Below are positions 8,379 through 17,041 of a DNA stretch of 64,000 nucleotides, one piece after another. The notes under the pieces were generated by a model. The model was not told where the DNA came from. It did not search any database and saw only the letters and a list, made by a program, of their open reading frames with translations. How positions within the stretch are numbered: the stretch's first letter is position 1; each line of letters opens with the position of its first letter. The stretch comes from Flectobacillus major DSM 103 (GTDB taxonomy: Bacteria; Bacteroidota; Bacteroidia; Cytophagales; Spirosomataceae), in contig NZ_KE386491.1 of NCBI RefSeq assembly GCF_000427405.1, positions 1,843,001-1,907,000 of the forward strand. The letters are read 5' to 3'. Made by a program: the position numbers and the translations under genes.

Positions 8379-9755
8379 TTACTTGATTTGGTATTCTTCG
8401 ATTTTGCGGTAAAGTGTTGTAAGCCCAATATTCAGAAGCCTTGCGGTTTCGGTTTTATTGCCTTTGGTATGTTGCAAAACTTTCTGAATATGCTGTTTTT
8501 CGATAGTCTGCAAATTGAAAGATGAAGCCGCTTCGGATGAAGCCGCTTCGGATGAAGCCACATCGGAACTGTTTTCTAAAGAAGGAAACTGGATATGATA
8601 AGGCAAGCTTTCGAGGGTTAGCTGGCCGTCTTCGCTCAAAATTAAGGCTCGTTCCATAACATTTCTTAGCTCGCGGATATTGCCTTGCCATTCGTATTGT
8701 TCTAGTTTTTCTAAAAATGCTTTGGGAATTGCGGGCATAGGTAATTGAAAGCGTTTTGAAAAACCTTTGAGAAATGCCTTAGCCAATAGCTCGATATCTG
8801 CTTTTCGTTGGCGAAGAGGAGGCAGTTGAATCTGAAAAACCGATAGGCGGTAATATAAGTCAGCTCTAAAATGTCCTTCATGGGCTTCTTTGGCCAAATC
8901 ACGATTGGTTGCCGATATAACCCGAGTATTTACTTTGAGAAGTTTGGTATCGCCAACTTTCATAAAAGTACCTGTTTCGAGTACTCTGAGGAGTTTTGCT
9001 TGCAAATCGAGCGACATTTCTCCGATTTCGTCCAAGAATATTGTACCTCCATCGGCTTCTTCAAACAGCCCTTTTTTGTCTTTGATTGCCCCTGTAAATG
9101 CTCCAGCTTTGTGGCCAAAAAGTTCAGATTCAAGGATTTCTCTAGAAAACGTAGAGCAGTTGACAGCCACAAAAGCCCTATCTCGGCGAGTAGACTCTTG
9201 ATGAATAGCATTGGCAAATACTTCTTTTCCTGTACCTGTTTCGCCTGTTAGCAAAACCGTAGTATCTGTTTTGGCTACTTTTTGGGCTAATGATATTACC
9301 TCCACTATGGGTTTTGCTTTGCCTAATACTTTGGCAAAACCCACAGTGGTAGCCTCTGTCGAATCTGTTTTTAAGGTATTTTGGGTAGCCTTAGCTTTGT
9401 CCATTGCCAAACTTAGCATCGGAATAATTTTCTCATTGTCGTCGCCTTTGACCAAATAATCAAAAGCCCCATTTTTCATGGCTTTTACACCATCTTGAAT
9501 AGTGCCATAGGCGGTCATTACAATGATTTCGAGGGCTGGATATTGGTTTTTGAGTTTTAAGGTAAAGTCTACACCATTGCCATCTGGCAGTTTTACATCC
9601 GACAAAACCACCTGAATGGTATGTTGTTCAAGGATTTTCCAAGCTGTTTTTAAATCACCTGCTTCTAATACTGTATAGTCCTCTAGCTCAACAATCCGTT
9701 TGAGTAATCCCCTTAATTGTTTTTCATCGTCTATAATTAATACTGTCCCTCTCAT
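8379..9755 (-). CDS. Sigma-54-dependent response regulator (NtrC family), probable kdp regulator
   Basis: Domains in order: receiver (TVLIIDDEK at the N-terminus, phospho-acceptor Asp in VVLSDVKLPDG), AAA+ ATPase with Walker A GETGTGKE, the sigma-54 contact loop GAFTGA and Walker B GGTIFLDEIGE, and a C-terminal Fis-type HTH (KTETARLLNIGLTTLYRKI). I place the start at the ATG at 9755, because receivers begin just before the first beta strand; an upstream in-frame start at 9815 would add 20 residues with no family counterpart. The gene sits directly upstream of kdp, while no OmpR-type KdpE is present, so I infer it takes that role. The linker between the ATPase and the HTH carries a 15-bp tandem repeat. 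Confidence 0.92.
   Translation of the reverse strand: MRGTVLIIDDEKQLRGLLKRIVELEDYTVLEAGDLKTAWKILEQHTIQVVLSDVKLPDGNGVDFTLKLKNQYPALEIIVMTAYGTIQDGVKAMKNGAFDYLVKGDDNEKIIPMLSLAMDKAKATQNTLKTDSTEATTVGFAKVLGKAKPIVEVISLAQKVAKTDTTVLLTGETGTGKEVFANAIHQESTRRDRAFVAVNCSTFSREILESELFGHKAGAFTGAIKDKKGLFEEADGGTIFLDEIGEMSLDLQAKLLRVLETGTFMKVGDTKLLKVNTRVISATNRDLAKEAHEGHFRADLYYRLSVFQIQLPPLRQRKADIELLAKAFLKGFSKRFQLPMPAIPKAFLEKLEQYEWQGNIRELRNVMERALILSEDGQLTLESLPYHIQFPSLENSSDVASSEAASSEAASSFNLQTIEKQHIQKVLQHTKGNKTETARLLNIGLTTLYRKIEEYQIK
8521..8565. repeat. 15-bp tandem repeat, three copies, within the regulator gene
   Basis: The unit GATGAAGCCGCTTCG occurs twice exactly (8521-8535, 8536-8550) and a third time with three changes (8551-8565). 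It encodes the SSEAA-type repeats in the linker between the AAA+ and Fis domains. Unit length is a multiple of three, so copy-number changes would keep the frame and alter only linker length. Confidence 0.9.
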
Positions 9756-9843
9756 GGTTGCCAAGATATTGTTTTGGGTGCGAATGTAGAAAGGCTTGTC
9801 GAATAAAAATAGCATTAAGGGGAAAAATCAGCAAAGTTTATGG

Positions 9844-11916
9844 CTAAATGTTTGTACTATAAGCCTCGTTTAAGGGTTGTTCCAATAAATACACCTGAAA
9901 GTTGAGCAACCTGATTTTGATAAGTAGAAAATTGCGAGCTACTAAATAGTGGAAATTATGGATGGCCTTAAAAAATATATTCAGATTATCATTTTCGTAG
10001 TTGTCATTGATAAAATAGTCCCATTTTTTTGATAAATACAGTTCAAAATTTTCCCGCATTACGTGGGTGATTTCTGTTTCTAAACAACGGTTTTCCAAGA
10101 GTTTGTGGATTTCGGTTTTTAGCTCTTCTTCCAATAAAGTAATATTGTTGAAGTTGGTATAGATTTGTGTAAAAGGCGTTACGACATGAATAAAATCGGT
10201 AGCATTGATAAGTTTGGTGTATAGTTCCATGAGGGTATCATATTCGCGGTCTATCTCAAAAAACTTCAGATACTTCTCTCGTAATTTATTTTCCTGATTA
10301 CTTTGCTGAGCTATAGCCAGAAAAAAGGCATAAATATTTTTGTCATTTTCTGTAATTTGCACTTTAATATTTTCGGCTACTTGGTTGAGTTGCAAGCTCA
10401 GGTTTTCAGCTTCTTTTGCGGTATATCTTTGGCCGTCATAGTCAAAAGTCTTGATAGTAGACGCTGGCAGGGCAATTTGCGTCAAGGCATTTTGGTCGTT
10501 TATCAAGGCAATATGTTCATAGATTAAATCTACTTTTTCATTGCTGAATAGTTCGTCAAACGAAAAATTGTGGTTAGCCCTTACTGCGTCTATCTCAAAA
10601 TAATTAGGATTTTTACTGTCGTAATAGCTATTATATTTTTTCGGAAAACTGTCTTTATCAAAAGCTTCGGTATAGTTTTTCTCAAAGTCTTCGATAGCCA
10701 ATATAGTAGCAGGTTCTTGGTAATTGACATTGGCAAAGAGCTTTTGGGTTAGTTGTTCTTCGAGGGTAGTTGTATTTCTCAACAAATCCATGGCCGATTG
10801 ATTGTTAGAATTACTTTTTACAATATTAAGTGCCTCAAAAGCCTGTATACGTTCTTCGGTACTAGGGTGCGAAGCCCACTGGTCTTTGATTTGTAGTTTT
10901 GATTTGTTGTATTTATTGAGGTCATTTTCCGACACAAAAGGCAGGTTGTTCTTAAAAGGCAAATCGTTTTCTTTGGCAAGAAAATTCATCACAAACTGTT
11001 GTTCTTTAAATATATTGTTACTCTTGATATTGTTGGCAATTTTTCCTTCGTAAAAATTGAGTACCGAATTGTACGAATAATCGGCTAGTTGTAGCCTTAG
11101 TAAAGATTCTTTCAATGGCAAAGAACCCGCCACATGAGTAGCTACAGCATCGGCATGAAACTCCATTTCTCGGGAAAGAGCCATATAGCTAATATTAATA
11201 AAATCGTACATTTTTTTGAGTACCCACTGAATAGCCTTGATAACCCTAAGAGCCAAGCCGATAAAAAAAGAAAAATAGCCATTCATATTTGCCCAGTACA
11301 AAATCGCCTTATCAAAAGATTGGTTATCGTACAACATATTATAAATTACCTTATTTACATTGTAGACATAACTACCTACTTTCATGCTTTTTTGTGAAAA
11401 ATGGCCAAATTCATGTGCCAAAATTGCCTTAAACTCTTGTTCAGATACGCTATTGATAAGCCCCAAACCTATTTGTAGGTTTTTCTTGATAGGGAAAAAC
11501 ATACTCCAAAAGCTAGAATCATAAAAAACACAGGCATTGACATCGGTCGACAAGTAAATTCTTTTAGGAAAATCGGTTTCAACTTCATCTACAATATGTT
11601 GGATAAACTCGAAAAGGCGGGGTTCTTGTTGTTGAGTGATTTCTGTCAGGTAGCTTTTGTCGATTTTATGGCTTGTAAAAAGAAACTTAATCATAAAAAA
11701 GAGAATGAAGCCCCCAAAGCCAGCTAGTCCTGCTCCAAGCCCAATTGTGAGGAGCGAGGGTTTTCCGAAGATGAGCAAAAAAGCCATAGCCAAACACGAA
11801 AAGGTAACGCTAATCGCTAGAATGACTAAAATTAGGTAAACAAAGATAAACAATACAATAGAGAAAATGGCTTTGGTGGTCATCTTCTTGAAATTTTGGG
11901 ATACTTCGATGTTCAT
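9844..11916 (-). CDS. Membrane-anchored M48-family zinc metalloprotease
   Basis: The 690-residue protein has hydrophobic segments near residues 12-35 and 44-75, then an M48 peptidase core with the zinc motif HEFGH (in FKAILAHEFGHFSQ) and the third-ligand helix with Glu and Asp in SREMEFHADAVATHV. A long C-terminal helical extension of over 300 residues follows, unlike the compact HtpX. The active site probably faces the cytoplasm, as in HtpX/Ste24-type enzymes, and the usual role is membrane protein quality control. The substrate is unknown. It is followed after 88 bp by the response-regulator gene in the same direction, but a functional link is not shown. ATG at 11883 (MTTKAIFS) is an alternative start. 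Confidence 0.85.
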   Translation of the reverse strand: MNIEVSQNFKKMTTKAIFSIVLFIFVYLILVILAISVTFSCLAMAFLLIFGKPSLLTIGLGAGLAGFGGFILFFMIKFLFTSHKIDKSYLTEITQQQEPRLFEFIQHIVDEVETDFPKRIYLSTDVNACVFYDSSFWSMFFPIKKNLQIGLGLINSVSEQEFKAILAHEFGHFSQKSMKVGSYVYNVNKVIYNMLYDNQSFDKAILYWANMNGYFSFFIGLALRVIKAIQWVLKKMYDFINISYMALSREMEFHADAVATHVAGSLPLKESLLRLQLADYSYNSVLNFYEGKIANNIKSNNIFKEQQFVMNFLAKENDLPFKNNLPFVSENDLNKYNKSKLQIKDQWASHPSTEERIQAFEALNIVKSNSNNQSAMDLLRNTTTLEEQLTQKLFANVNYQEPATILAIEDFEKNYTEAFDKDSFPKKYNSYYDSKNPNYFEIDAVRANHNFSFDELFSNEKVDLIYEHIALINDQNALTQIALPASTIKTFDYDGQRYTAKEAENLSLQLNQVAENIKVQITENDKNIYAFFLAIAQQSNQENKLREKYLKFFEIDREYDTLMELYTKLINATDFIHVVTPFTQIYTNFNNITLLEEELKTEIHKLLENRCLETEITHVMRENFELYLSKKWDYFINDNYENDNLNIFFKAIHNFHYLVARNFLLIKIRLLNFQVYLLEQPLNEAYSTNI

Positions 11917-12340
11917 TGTTGTTTTGTTTTAAGGGATTTAGTAGAATATTCGAGCTTGTTGGAAGGTTAATTAGGAAATGTAAATAAGTACTAGCGTAAT
12001 GAAAGCTAAACGCCACAAGAAAAGAATACTGAATTACGGGTGAAAAGGTTTGAGATTGAACAATGGTTTATCATGTCATGGTTGAAATTAAAACTCCAAC
12101 ATATTGTACATGACTACACAATATACATTGGGTATTTATTAAAGCTTAATGAAAATGACGAAAGTTTAAGTAAGCAGATAATCCTTTTTTTTCCAAACAA
12201 AACATTGATTTTGTTCAGTTAAAACTTATTTAATGGTTGTATAACACTGAAAATTGGCTAAAAAGCAATTAATGGGAGTTGGTGATAGGCAATACTAGAG
12301 GTGCAAAGTTCAATAAATAATCTGTAGAACAAATGATGAA
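11917..12340. other. Intergenic stretch without a supported gene
   Basis: This gap between the M48 protease start and the hairpin after the dienelactone-hydrolase gene is AT-rich. A 60-codon open frame on the plus strand (12040-12222) has no recognisable features and is treated as chance. I see no RNA gene. Confidence 0.5.
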
Positions 12341-12380
12341 TTGATTAGCAAGCAAACTATCATATTGGCTTGCTAATCAA
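12341..12380 (-). terminator. Hairpin after the dienelactone-hydrolase gene
   Basis: A perfect 13-bp inverted repeat (TTGATTAGCAAGC with GCTTGCTAATCAA, 14-nt loop) lies 26 bp beyond the stop codon at 12406. The T tract on the minus strand is weak, so this may be an mRNA-stabilising hairpin rather than a strong intrinsic terminator. Confidence 0.5.
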
Positions 12381-12405
12381 AAGTAGGCCTTTCAAAAGCC
12401 TGATT

Positions 12406-13272
12406 TTATAATTTGTACTTACCCTTCAAATAAGTAATAGCCATTGTATATGCTTCTTTACTAGCAGCTTCGTCGTATTTGGGGTTACTTGGGTTTGAAA
12501 AACCATGAACAGCATCAAAAATCTTGTAATCAAGTTTCTTACCTGCTGTTTTCATATTGGTAGCAAATTCTTCGATAACCTGTTTTGAGATATATTGTTC
12601 AGTAGCAAAAAGACCCAAAACATCAGTATTAAGCGTTTTGAGTTTTTCTACATCTTTTACAGGCATACCATAATACATTACAGAACCAATGGTTTGTTTG
12701 CCCCCCAAAAGAGCCGATTTTAATGACCAGCTACCGCCAAAGCACCAACCCACATTGGCAATTTGTGCTTTGGGCCCAGCGTATGCGACCCCGCCATTAA
12801 CAATAGCCTCTAAGCGACTTTCAACAACGCTCTGCATCAATTTGCCTGCTTCTTTAGGGTCAGAGGTTGACTTTCCGTCGTACATATCTAAAGCCAATAC
12901 ATTGACATTACCACCCAAATCGTTGTAGAAAACATCGGCTTGGTGTTTGATATGGTCATTGAGTCCCCACCATTCTTGGTAAACAAATAGCCATTTGTTA
13001 GATTTCTTTTTAGCTTTTACAAAATAAGCTCCAGCAGTAGCCCCGTCGGCAGTAGGAAAGGTAATTTGTTGTCCCAAAGCCTCAAACTTCAAGGGCAGTG
13101 GCGTAGGGTGCAAAGCCACAAACGTAGGGTCGTTGGCAAACTGAGCCATACCGTCGGTAGTAGTAGTGTGGCAAACCGTAATAGCCTCTAGTGGCTCATT
13201 TACTTTGGGCTTAGTGAAATAGCCAATCAAGCTAATTACCACCACATTGAAGAATAACAAAAATTTGTGCAT
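12406..13272 (-). CDS. Exported dienelactone hydrolase family protein
   Basis: The 288-residue alpha/beta hydrolase has an N-terminal hydrophobic segment that looks like a signal peptide or anchor (FLLFFNVVVISLIGYFT). The nucleophile elbow GWCFGGSWS carries the cysteine typical of dienelactone hydrolases, the segment LALDMYDGKS matches the family, and the catalytic His lies in DAVHGF near the C-terminus. The family hydrolyses lactones or esters. Export is inferred from the N-terminus. The gene stands alone with its own downstream hairpin and borders the RHS region without evident relation to it. Confidence 0.85.
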   Translation of the reverse strand: MHKFLLFFNVVVISLIGYFTKPKVNEPLEAITVCHTTTTDGMAQFANDPTFVALHPTPLPLKFEALGQQITFPTADGATAGAYFVKAKKKSNKWLFVYQEWWGLNDHIKHQADVFYNDLGGNVNVLALDMYDGKSTSDPKEAGKLMQSVVESRLEAIVNGGVAYAGPKAQIANVGWCFGGSWSLKSALLGGKQTIGSVMYYGMPVKDVEKLKTLNTDVLGLFATEQYISKQVIEEFATNMKTAGKKLDYKIFDAVHGFSNPSNPKYDEAASKEAYTMAITYLKGKYKL

Positions 13273-13360
13273 CGTTTGTTATAGATTATTAGTTAATAGT
13301 TGGACAAAAACAACAGTACTTTTTACAATAATAGACAACAGCGGTGATTTGTTCTATAAT

Positions 13361-13618
13361 TCATAAAAATATTCGACAAGTGGATGAATTGAAGCTATAA
13401 GATAGGAGAGTTAGGTATAATTGTTGACATATTATCATACCATCTTGCTCCAAAATCTGTGTAGCCAGTTCCTTGTAAGCTTTCCTTACCTGTAAACTCA
13501 AAGTCGGTAAATCTTCACCCCAAACACCGTAGGCATTAGCTTGTGTAATCTTGGCTATGCCTAGATTGCCTAAATGGTCGGTGATATTTATCTTATTTGG
13601 AAACTTAAAACCCCTCAA
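13361..13618 (-). pseudogene. Frameshifted remnant of an RHS core (distal end of the array)
   Basis: Residues NITDHLGNLGIAKITQANAY and [11 protein letters not shown] match the core of the displaced RHS units at 17504, 21437 and 22807. After PTLS the DNA still matches the core segment that encodes FTGKESLQGTGYTDFGARWYDN, but about 30 bp are missing and the frame has shifted, giving an unrelated tail. It shares a 24-bp deletion (loss of the codons for RVAFKDSL) with the unit at 21437. No toxin or immunity follows. This is the most decayed unit of the array. Confidence 0.8.
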
Positions 13619-13650
13619 TAGTATCTGAATTAAATACTATTGAGGGGTTT
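13608..13650 (-). terminator. Hairpin terminator between the immunity pseudogene and the RHS remnant
   Basis: A perfect 17-bp stem (AAACCCCTCAATAGTAT and its complement, 9-nt loop) lies 91 bp past the stop of the immunity pseudogene at 13742. On the minus strand it ends in TTTTAAGTTT. It marks the seam between two array units. Confidence 0.75.
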
Positions 13651-13741
13651 ATTATTTAGAATACTACAAAATTTCAAAGTTTTTACCTATTACTTTTATA
13701 TCTTTTAGAGGCAAAAGTATTTTTGACAAAACCCTTTATTT

Positions 13742-14108
13742 TTAAGATTTTAATTCAGCTACTTCAACTTCTTGTGCTTGATACTTTTGAATAATATCTA
13801 CAAAACAAGGAAATGAACTTTTTGAACATGAACCTGTCATGTGGTCGTAGCTTTCAAAAATGGTATCAAGATTAAGAATAATATTTTGGTGAACTATTTT
13901 ATCATAGATTTCTTCTTTCTCAATTATTTTAATCAAATTTTCTCGACTATGTTGATTCATCATTATATCCCACCCATATACATCATTTATTGAAATATAT
14001 AGTGAAAAGACTTCAGGGATTATTCCTCAAGAATCTCTTGAAATATTCCATACAGAATTCAGGAGCGTTCTGTATAATATCTAATAATAAATCTTTTTCT
14101 ATTAGGAT
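13742..14108 (-). pseudogene. Degenerate duplicate of the adjacent immunity gene
   Basis: The reading collinear with the neighbour at 14108-14464 shows three lesions. The start codon is ATC where the neighbour has ATG (14106-14108). There is a frame change after IEKDLLLDIIQNAPE. There is a TGA where the neighbour has the Trp of SDSWERIPE. Beyond that the frame is open again (INDVYGWDIMM... KEEIYDKIVHQNI) down to 13742, parallel to NDVYGWDIIIK... KEEIYNKIVHQYI. The former start overlaps the neighbour's stop (TAATC, from an ancestral TAATG). The ORF starting at 13963 is only the surviving 3' part. Confidence 0.85.
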
Positions 14109-14464
14109 TATTCAACACAAACGTCGCTATCCTTATATTTGTTCAGCAGTTCAACTTTTAATGGAAATGAATCTTCTAGTATTGTAAATAACATATTGTC
14201 ATAACTTTTGAAGATAATACTTTCATTAAAACGAATATATTGATGGACAATTTTATTATAGATTTCTTCTTTATCAATAATCTCAGTTACCCGTTTTCGA
14301 TTATCTGACTTTATAATAATATCCCAACCATATACATCATTGAACGATATAAATTCTGCGAATACTTCTGGGATTCTTTCCCATGAATCACTTGAAATAT
14401 TCCATACGGATGACACGGGCGTATTCTGTATAATATCTAATAATAAATCTTTTTCTGTTAGCAT
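14108..14464 (-). CDS. Orphan immunity-like protein (toxin deleted)
   Basis: This 118-residue acidic, probably cytosolic protein has no family I recognise. Its position is that of an immunity gene: it starts 4 bp after the stop of an RHS fragment whose toxin region has been deleted (14469-15238). It has a degenerate tandem copy directly downstream (13742-14108), with shared segments DVYGWDI and EEIYxKIVHQ. Retention of an intact immunity gene after toxin loss fits protection against kin that still carry the toxin. Function is inferred from context only. Confidence 0.65.
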   Translation of the reverse strand: MLTEKDLLLDIIQNTPVSSVWNISSDSWERIPEVFAEFISFNDVYGWDIIIKSDNRKRVTEIIDKEEIYNKIVHQYIRFNESIIFKSYDNMLFTILEDSFPLKVELLNKYKDSDVCVE

Positions 14465-14468
14465 TATT

Positions 14469-15238
14469 CTAATATTTTATGTCCTCCATATTTAGGGCAT
14501 AGTTTTCACCTGCTTTGGTACTTCCATAAGTGGCAGCGGTGATGCGAGAAGCCCCGTCGTAGTTGTATTGAAATGCTCTTTGGATACCGTCGATATTGCT
14601 TTTCCAATATTGGTTTCTGATATTTCCGTCGTAGTATGTACCGTCTTCTTCGTAGTCTAGTTTATAGCTGAATAGGCTACTGGTTAGGTTGTTATTGGCA
14701 TCGAGATTGATGCCTTTTAATCCGCCTCTGATATGGTATTTGTAATCAAGGCTGTATAGGGTGTTGATATTGGCATTTCCTATATTGAGTTGGGCAATGT
14801 TTTGCATGGCAAGGTTGGCATTGGGGTTCATTACCAATGCTCCTGCATAGGCTGTTGTATTGGAGGGCATTGTTACGGTATGCCCTGAGTTGATGGTTAC
14901 TATATCTTCTATAGTAGGTATGCTATTGCTGAGCCATGTAGCTGTATTTGTCCATTGTCCCGATTGTTTGCTTCCTATAGGTGTACCAGCAGGAGCGAAT
15001 GTTTTGGTTTTTAACCGCCCTATTTCATCGTATTGATATTTGGCTACAACTTTGCTATTATGCGAAAAAGCAGTTTTTCTTCCTACATGGTCGTAGGTAT
15101 ATTCATAGAGTTCTACTAAATCATTAACCCCTGGTTTTTTTTGTGTGATTCTAGTGGCAAGGATTTCTCCATTAAAGCGATATTGGAAATCAGTACGGTC
15201 TATTCCGCCCAAATGGTTTTGGTTAAATGTCTGAATAA
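14469..15238 (-). pseudogene. Displaced RHS core fragment with the toxin deleted
   Basis: Positions 14490-15238 align without gaps to 28704-29452 of the full-length RHS gene, with about 30 mismatches in 749 bp by my count (roughly 96% identity). The longest ORF starts at 15212 (MGGIDRTDFQYRFNGE). The match stops abruptly at 14490 and the frame ends seven codons later (MEDIKY, stop), immediately before the immunity gene. The part of the core that leads to the DPDG boundary and the whole toxin are absent, so this unit cannot deliver a toxin. Confidence 0.85.
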
Positions 15239-15240
15239 AA

Positions 15241-15260
15241 GGTCGGAAGGTATTCCGACC
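15241..15260 (-). terminator. Terminator after the Imm26 gene
   Basis: A perfect 8-bp GC-rich stem (GGTCGGAA, loop GGTA, TTCCGACC) begins 9 bp after the Imm26 stop codon. It is followed on the minus strand by TTTTATT. It closes the HNH-Imm33-Imm26 unit and abuts the next RHS fragment. Confidence 0.8.
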
Positions 15261-15268
15261 ATGGCTAT

Positions 15269-15787
15269 CTATTCGGTGGCTTTTTTATATATTAAATTTG
15301 TCGGTTTTTTAGAAATATCTACTAAAAATCCGTCTAGATAATTAGGGTTAAACCAGTCGTCCCACGGCAATAGAGCATAGAATGAGTTTAAAAAATCTTC
15401 TAACAAAGCGGCGTCGTAATGTCTTGCTCCAACCCAATTTTTTCTTTTAAATTCTTCATTGGGAAATTTTTTTTTCGGAATTTCTATGCGTTTATTTCCC
15501 ATCAGTTGCCAAACATCATAATCCAACTGTTCACGACTGGAAGCCACCAATAAGATAAGATTTGACATTGAACAAGATTGCCCAATATTAAATTCTTCTA
15601 AACTATTTACAACTTCGTCAAACAGTGCAACTCTCACAACATTAGGCATTTGTAAGTCCAAAACTTGCCCTGTTCCATACTTTCCATTTTTTAATGGGAC
15701 TAAAAACACATCGCCAAAGTTCCACTCTTTCTTTTTCTTCTTCTTAGTTAAGAATGCTTTCGTCAAACCAAACATCTTCATAATCAC
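15269..15787 (-). CDS. Immunity protein, Imm26 family
   Basis: The 172-residue protein has the Imm26 signature near its N-terminus: a beta segment [20 protein letters not shown], followed by a globular alpha/beta domain ending [17 protein letters not shown] lysine run (TKKKKKKEW) precedes it. It overlaps the 3' end of the Imm33 gene by 44 bp if the first ATG is used; ATGs at 15781 and 15775 would shorten the overlap. It is the second immunity gene behind the HNH toxin at 16087 and may protect against that toxin or be left from a lost one. Confidence 0.72.
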   Translation of the reverse strand: MIMKMFGLTKAFLTKKKKKKEWNFGDVFLVPLKNGKYGTGQVLDLQMPNVVRVALFDEVVNSLEEFNIGQSCSMSNLILLVASSREQLDYDVWQLMGNKRIEIPKKKFPNEEFKRKNWVGARHYDAALLEDFLNSFYALLPWDDWFNPNYLDGFLVDISKKPTNLIYKKATE

Positions 15788-16097
15788 CTGCTATTAAAAA
15801 ACGCCAACCAGGGGGAAGTCCTAAATATTTTTCCACGTCTGGAATCCACTCTTTTATGTGTTCAACATGTAGTGGTTGAAAAAAATCAGGCTCATTGGAC
15901 AACTCCTCGCCAGCCCAAATATACCACCCAACGGTATCACCTTCTGGTTCTATTCTTAGTCCGTTAATTGGCAATATGCCTAACTTTACATTAGGTGCAA
16001 TTCCTAACTTTAAAGAAGTTTCAGAATAGTAAAAAGGTGCTCCATATTTGAGGCAAACCTCTTTTTGTAAGTCTTGTATATCCATTTTACAAACCAT
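15744..16097 (-). CDS. Immunity protein, Imm33-like
   Basis: The 117-residue protein ends with the motif [20 protein letters not shown], which I associate with the Imm33 (DUF2185) immunity family. It starts at the 3' end of the HNH toxin gene: an ATG at 16097 overlaps the toxin by 11 bp, while an in-frame ATG at 16085 would give the tight TAAAATG junction also seen at 22805-22809. It is the likely cognate antidote of the HNH toxin. The family call is from memory of the motif. Confidence 0.65.
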   Translation of the reverse strand: MVCKMDIQDLQKEVCLKYGAPFYYSETSLKLGIAPNVKLGILPINGLRIEPEGDTVGWYIWAGEELSNEPDFFQPLHVEHIKEWIPDVEKYLGLPPGWRFLIAGDYEDVWFDESILN

Positions 16098-16968
16098 TTG
16101 CTTTTTTCATTTCTTTAGAATATTTGGACATTTCAGCCCCTTGTCTCGCTGAACAGGTAGGACATTGTGGCTGTACTGCATCAACACTCCTCATTTTTAT
16201 TTTGTCTATTGTACCTGTTTGGTAGTATTCTTTAACAAGCGGAGTTTTATGGTCTGCAACCATTTTAGGTGCTTTTGTACCGCAGTCAACACAGGGCTTG
16301 CCTTGAACAGATGCTCGTTGCTCTGCTGTAACTGACCCTGATGGTCTTTTGTATGCAGATGTTACGCTAACTGTTTGAGTTTCTGTACTAGCAACACTCC
16401 CTTGTACTTTACTTACGACCTTATCTAGGACTTTACCACCTACGCCAGCAATTACACCAACTGCCGCATCAATCGCAACTGATTTTGCAGTTATTTCTTT
16501 GCCTTGTATCGTATTGTTAATTGCACCACCTACTACATTCGCTCCTGCCGATACGCTGGTCGTAACCAATAAACTTGCCCCACCCGTAAACCCTGCTGCT
16601 CCTCCTGTAATGCCTCCTTGTAAAGCTGCACCACCTACGGCAGACCAATTTGATACTTTTCCATCGTGGTAAAGTTGTGTTCCTGCTTCTATTGCTCCGC
16701 CTATCAACGCCCCTATACCTGCTCCAATTCCAGCCGTTACACAATTGGGACAATCACCATCAGGGTCAGATCGTAAAATCGGATTATTCCACCCATATTG
16801 ATACAAAGATAAATGTTCTTGTCCTTCTATTACAGGGTCTTGACTAATGAATCTTCCAATGATATTATCAAATTGGCGATTTACTAAATCTGTATATCCT
16901 GTTTCAGATTGAAATTCACGGTTTAAGTATCCAAAGTTGTTTATTTTAGGCGTATTAAGGTATTTCAA
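16087..16968 (-). CDS. Displaced RHS fragment with HNH-type nuclease toxin
   Basis: Residues 1-71 are the RHS core ending at the DPDG boundary ([11 protein letters not shown]). A Gly/Ala-rich helical region follows (about 72-165). The C-terminal toxin has paired cysteines (CVDCG, C226/C229), an ADHKTP motif with H240, and CPTC (C269/C272), a treble-clef HNH layout. The target is probably DNA or RNA. The start is a TTG within the core; homology continues upstream to about 17035 without a native start. The core is chimeric: upstream it is of the [10 protein letters not shown] type, downstream of the [16 protein letters not shown] type. The immunities are the two genes that follow. Confidence 0.8.
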   Translation of the reverse strand: MKYLNTPKINNFGYLNREFQSETGYTDLVNRQFDNIIGRFISQDPVIEGQEHLSLYQYGWNNPILRSDPDGDCPNCVTAGIGAGIGALIGGAIEAGTQLYHDGKVSNWSAVGGAALQGGITGGAAGFTGGASLLVTTSVSAGANVVGGAINNTIQGKEITAKSVAIDAAVGVIAGVGGKVLDKVVSKVQGSVASTETQTVSVTSAYKRPSGSVTAEQRASVQGKPCVDCGTKAPKMVADHKTPLVKEYYQTGTIDKIKMRSVDAVQPQCPTCSARQGAEMSKYSKEMKKANGL

Positions 16969-17041
16969 AGTTGGTAAATCTTCTCCCCAAACACCGTAGG
17001 CATTAGCTTGTGTAATCTTGGTAGAGGTATTGGATAGGGAA

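Noticed and set aside
12040-12222. A 60-codon plus-strand ORF between the M48 protease and the dienelactone hydrolase genes.
   Set aside because: Low-complexity AT-rich composition, no recognisable domain, no ribosome binding site and no neighbours in the same direction.
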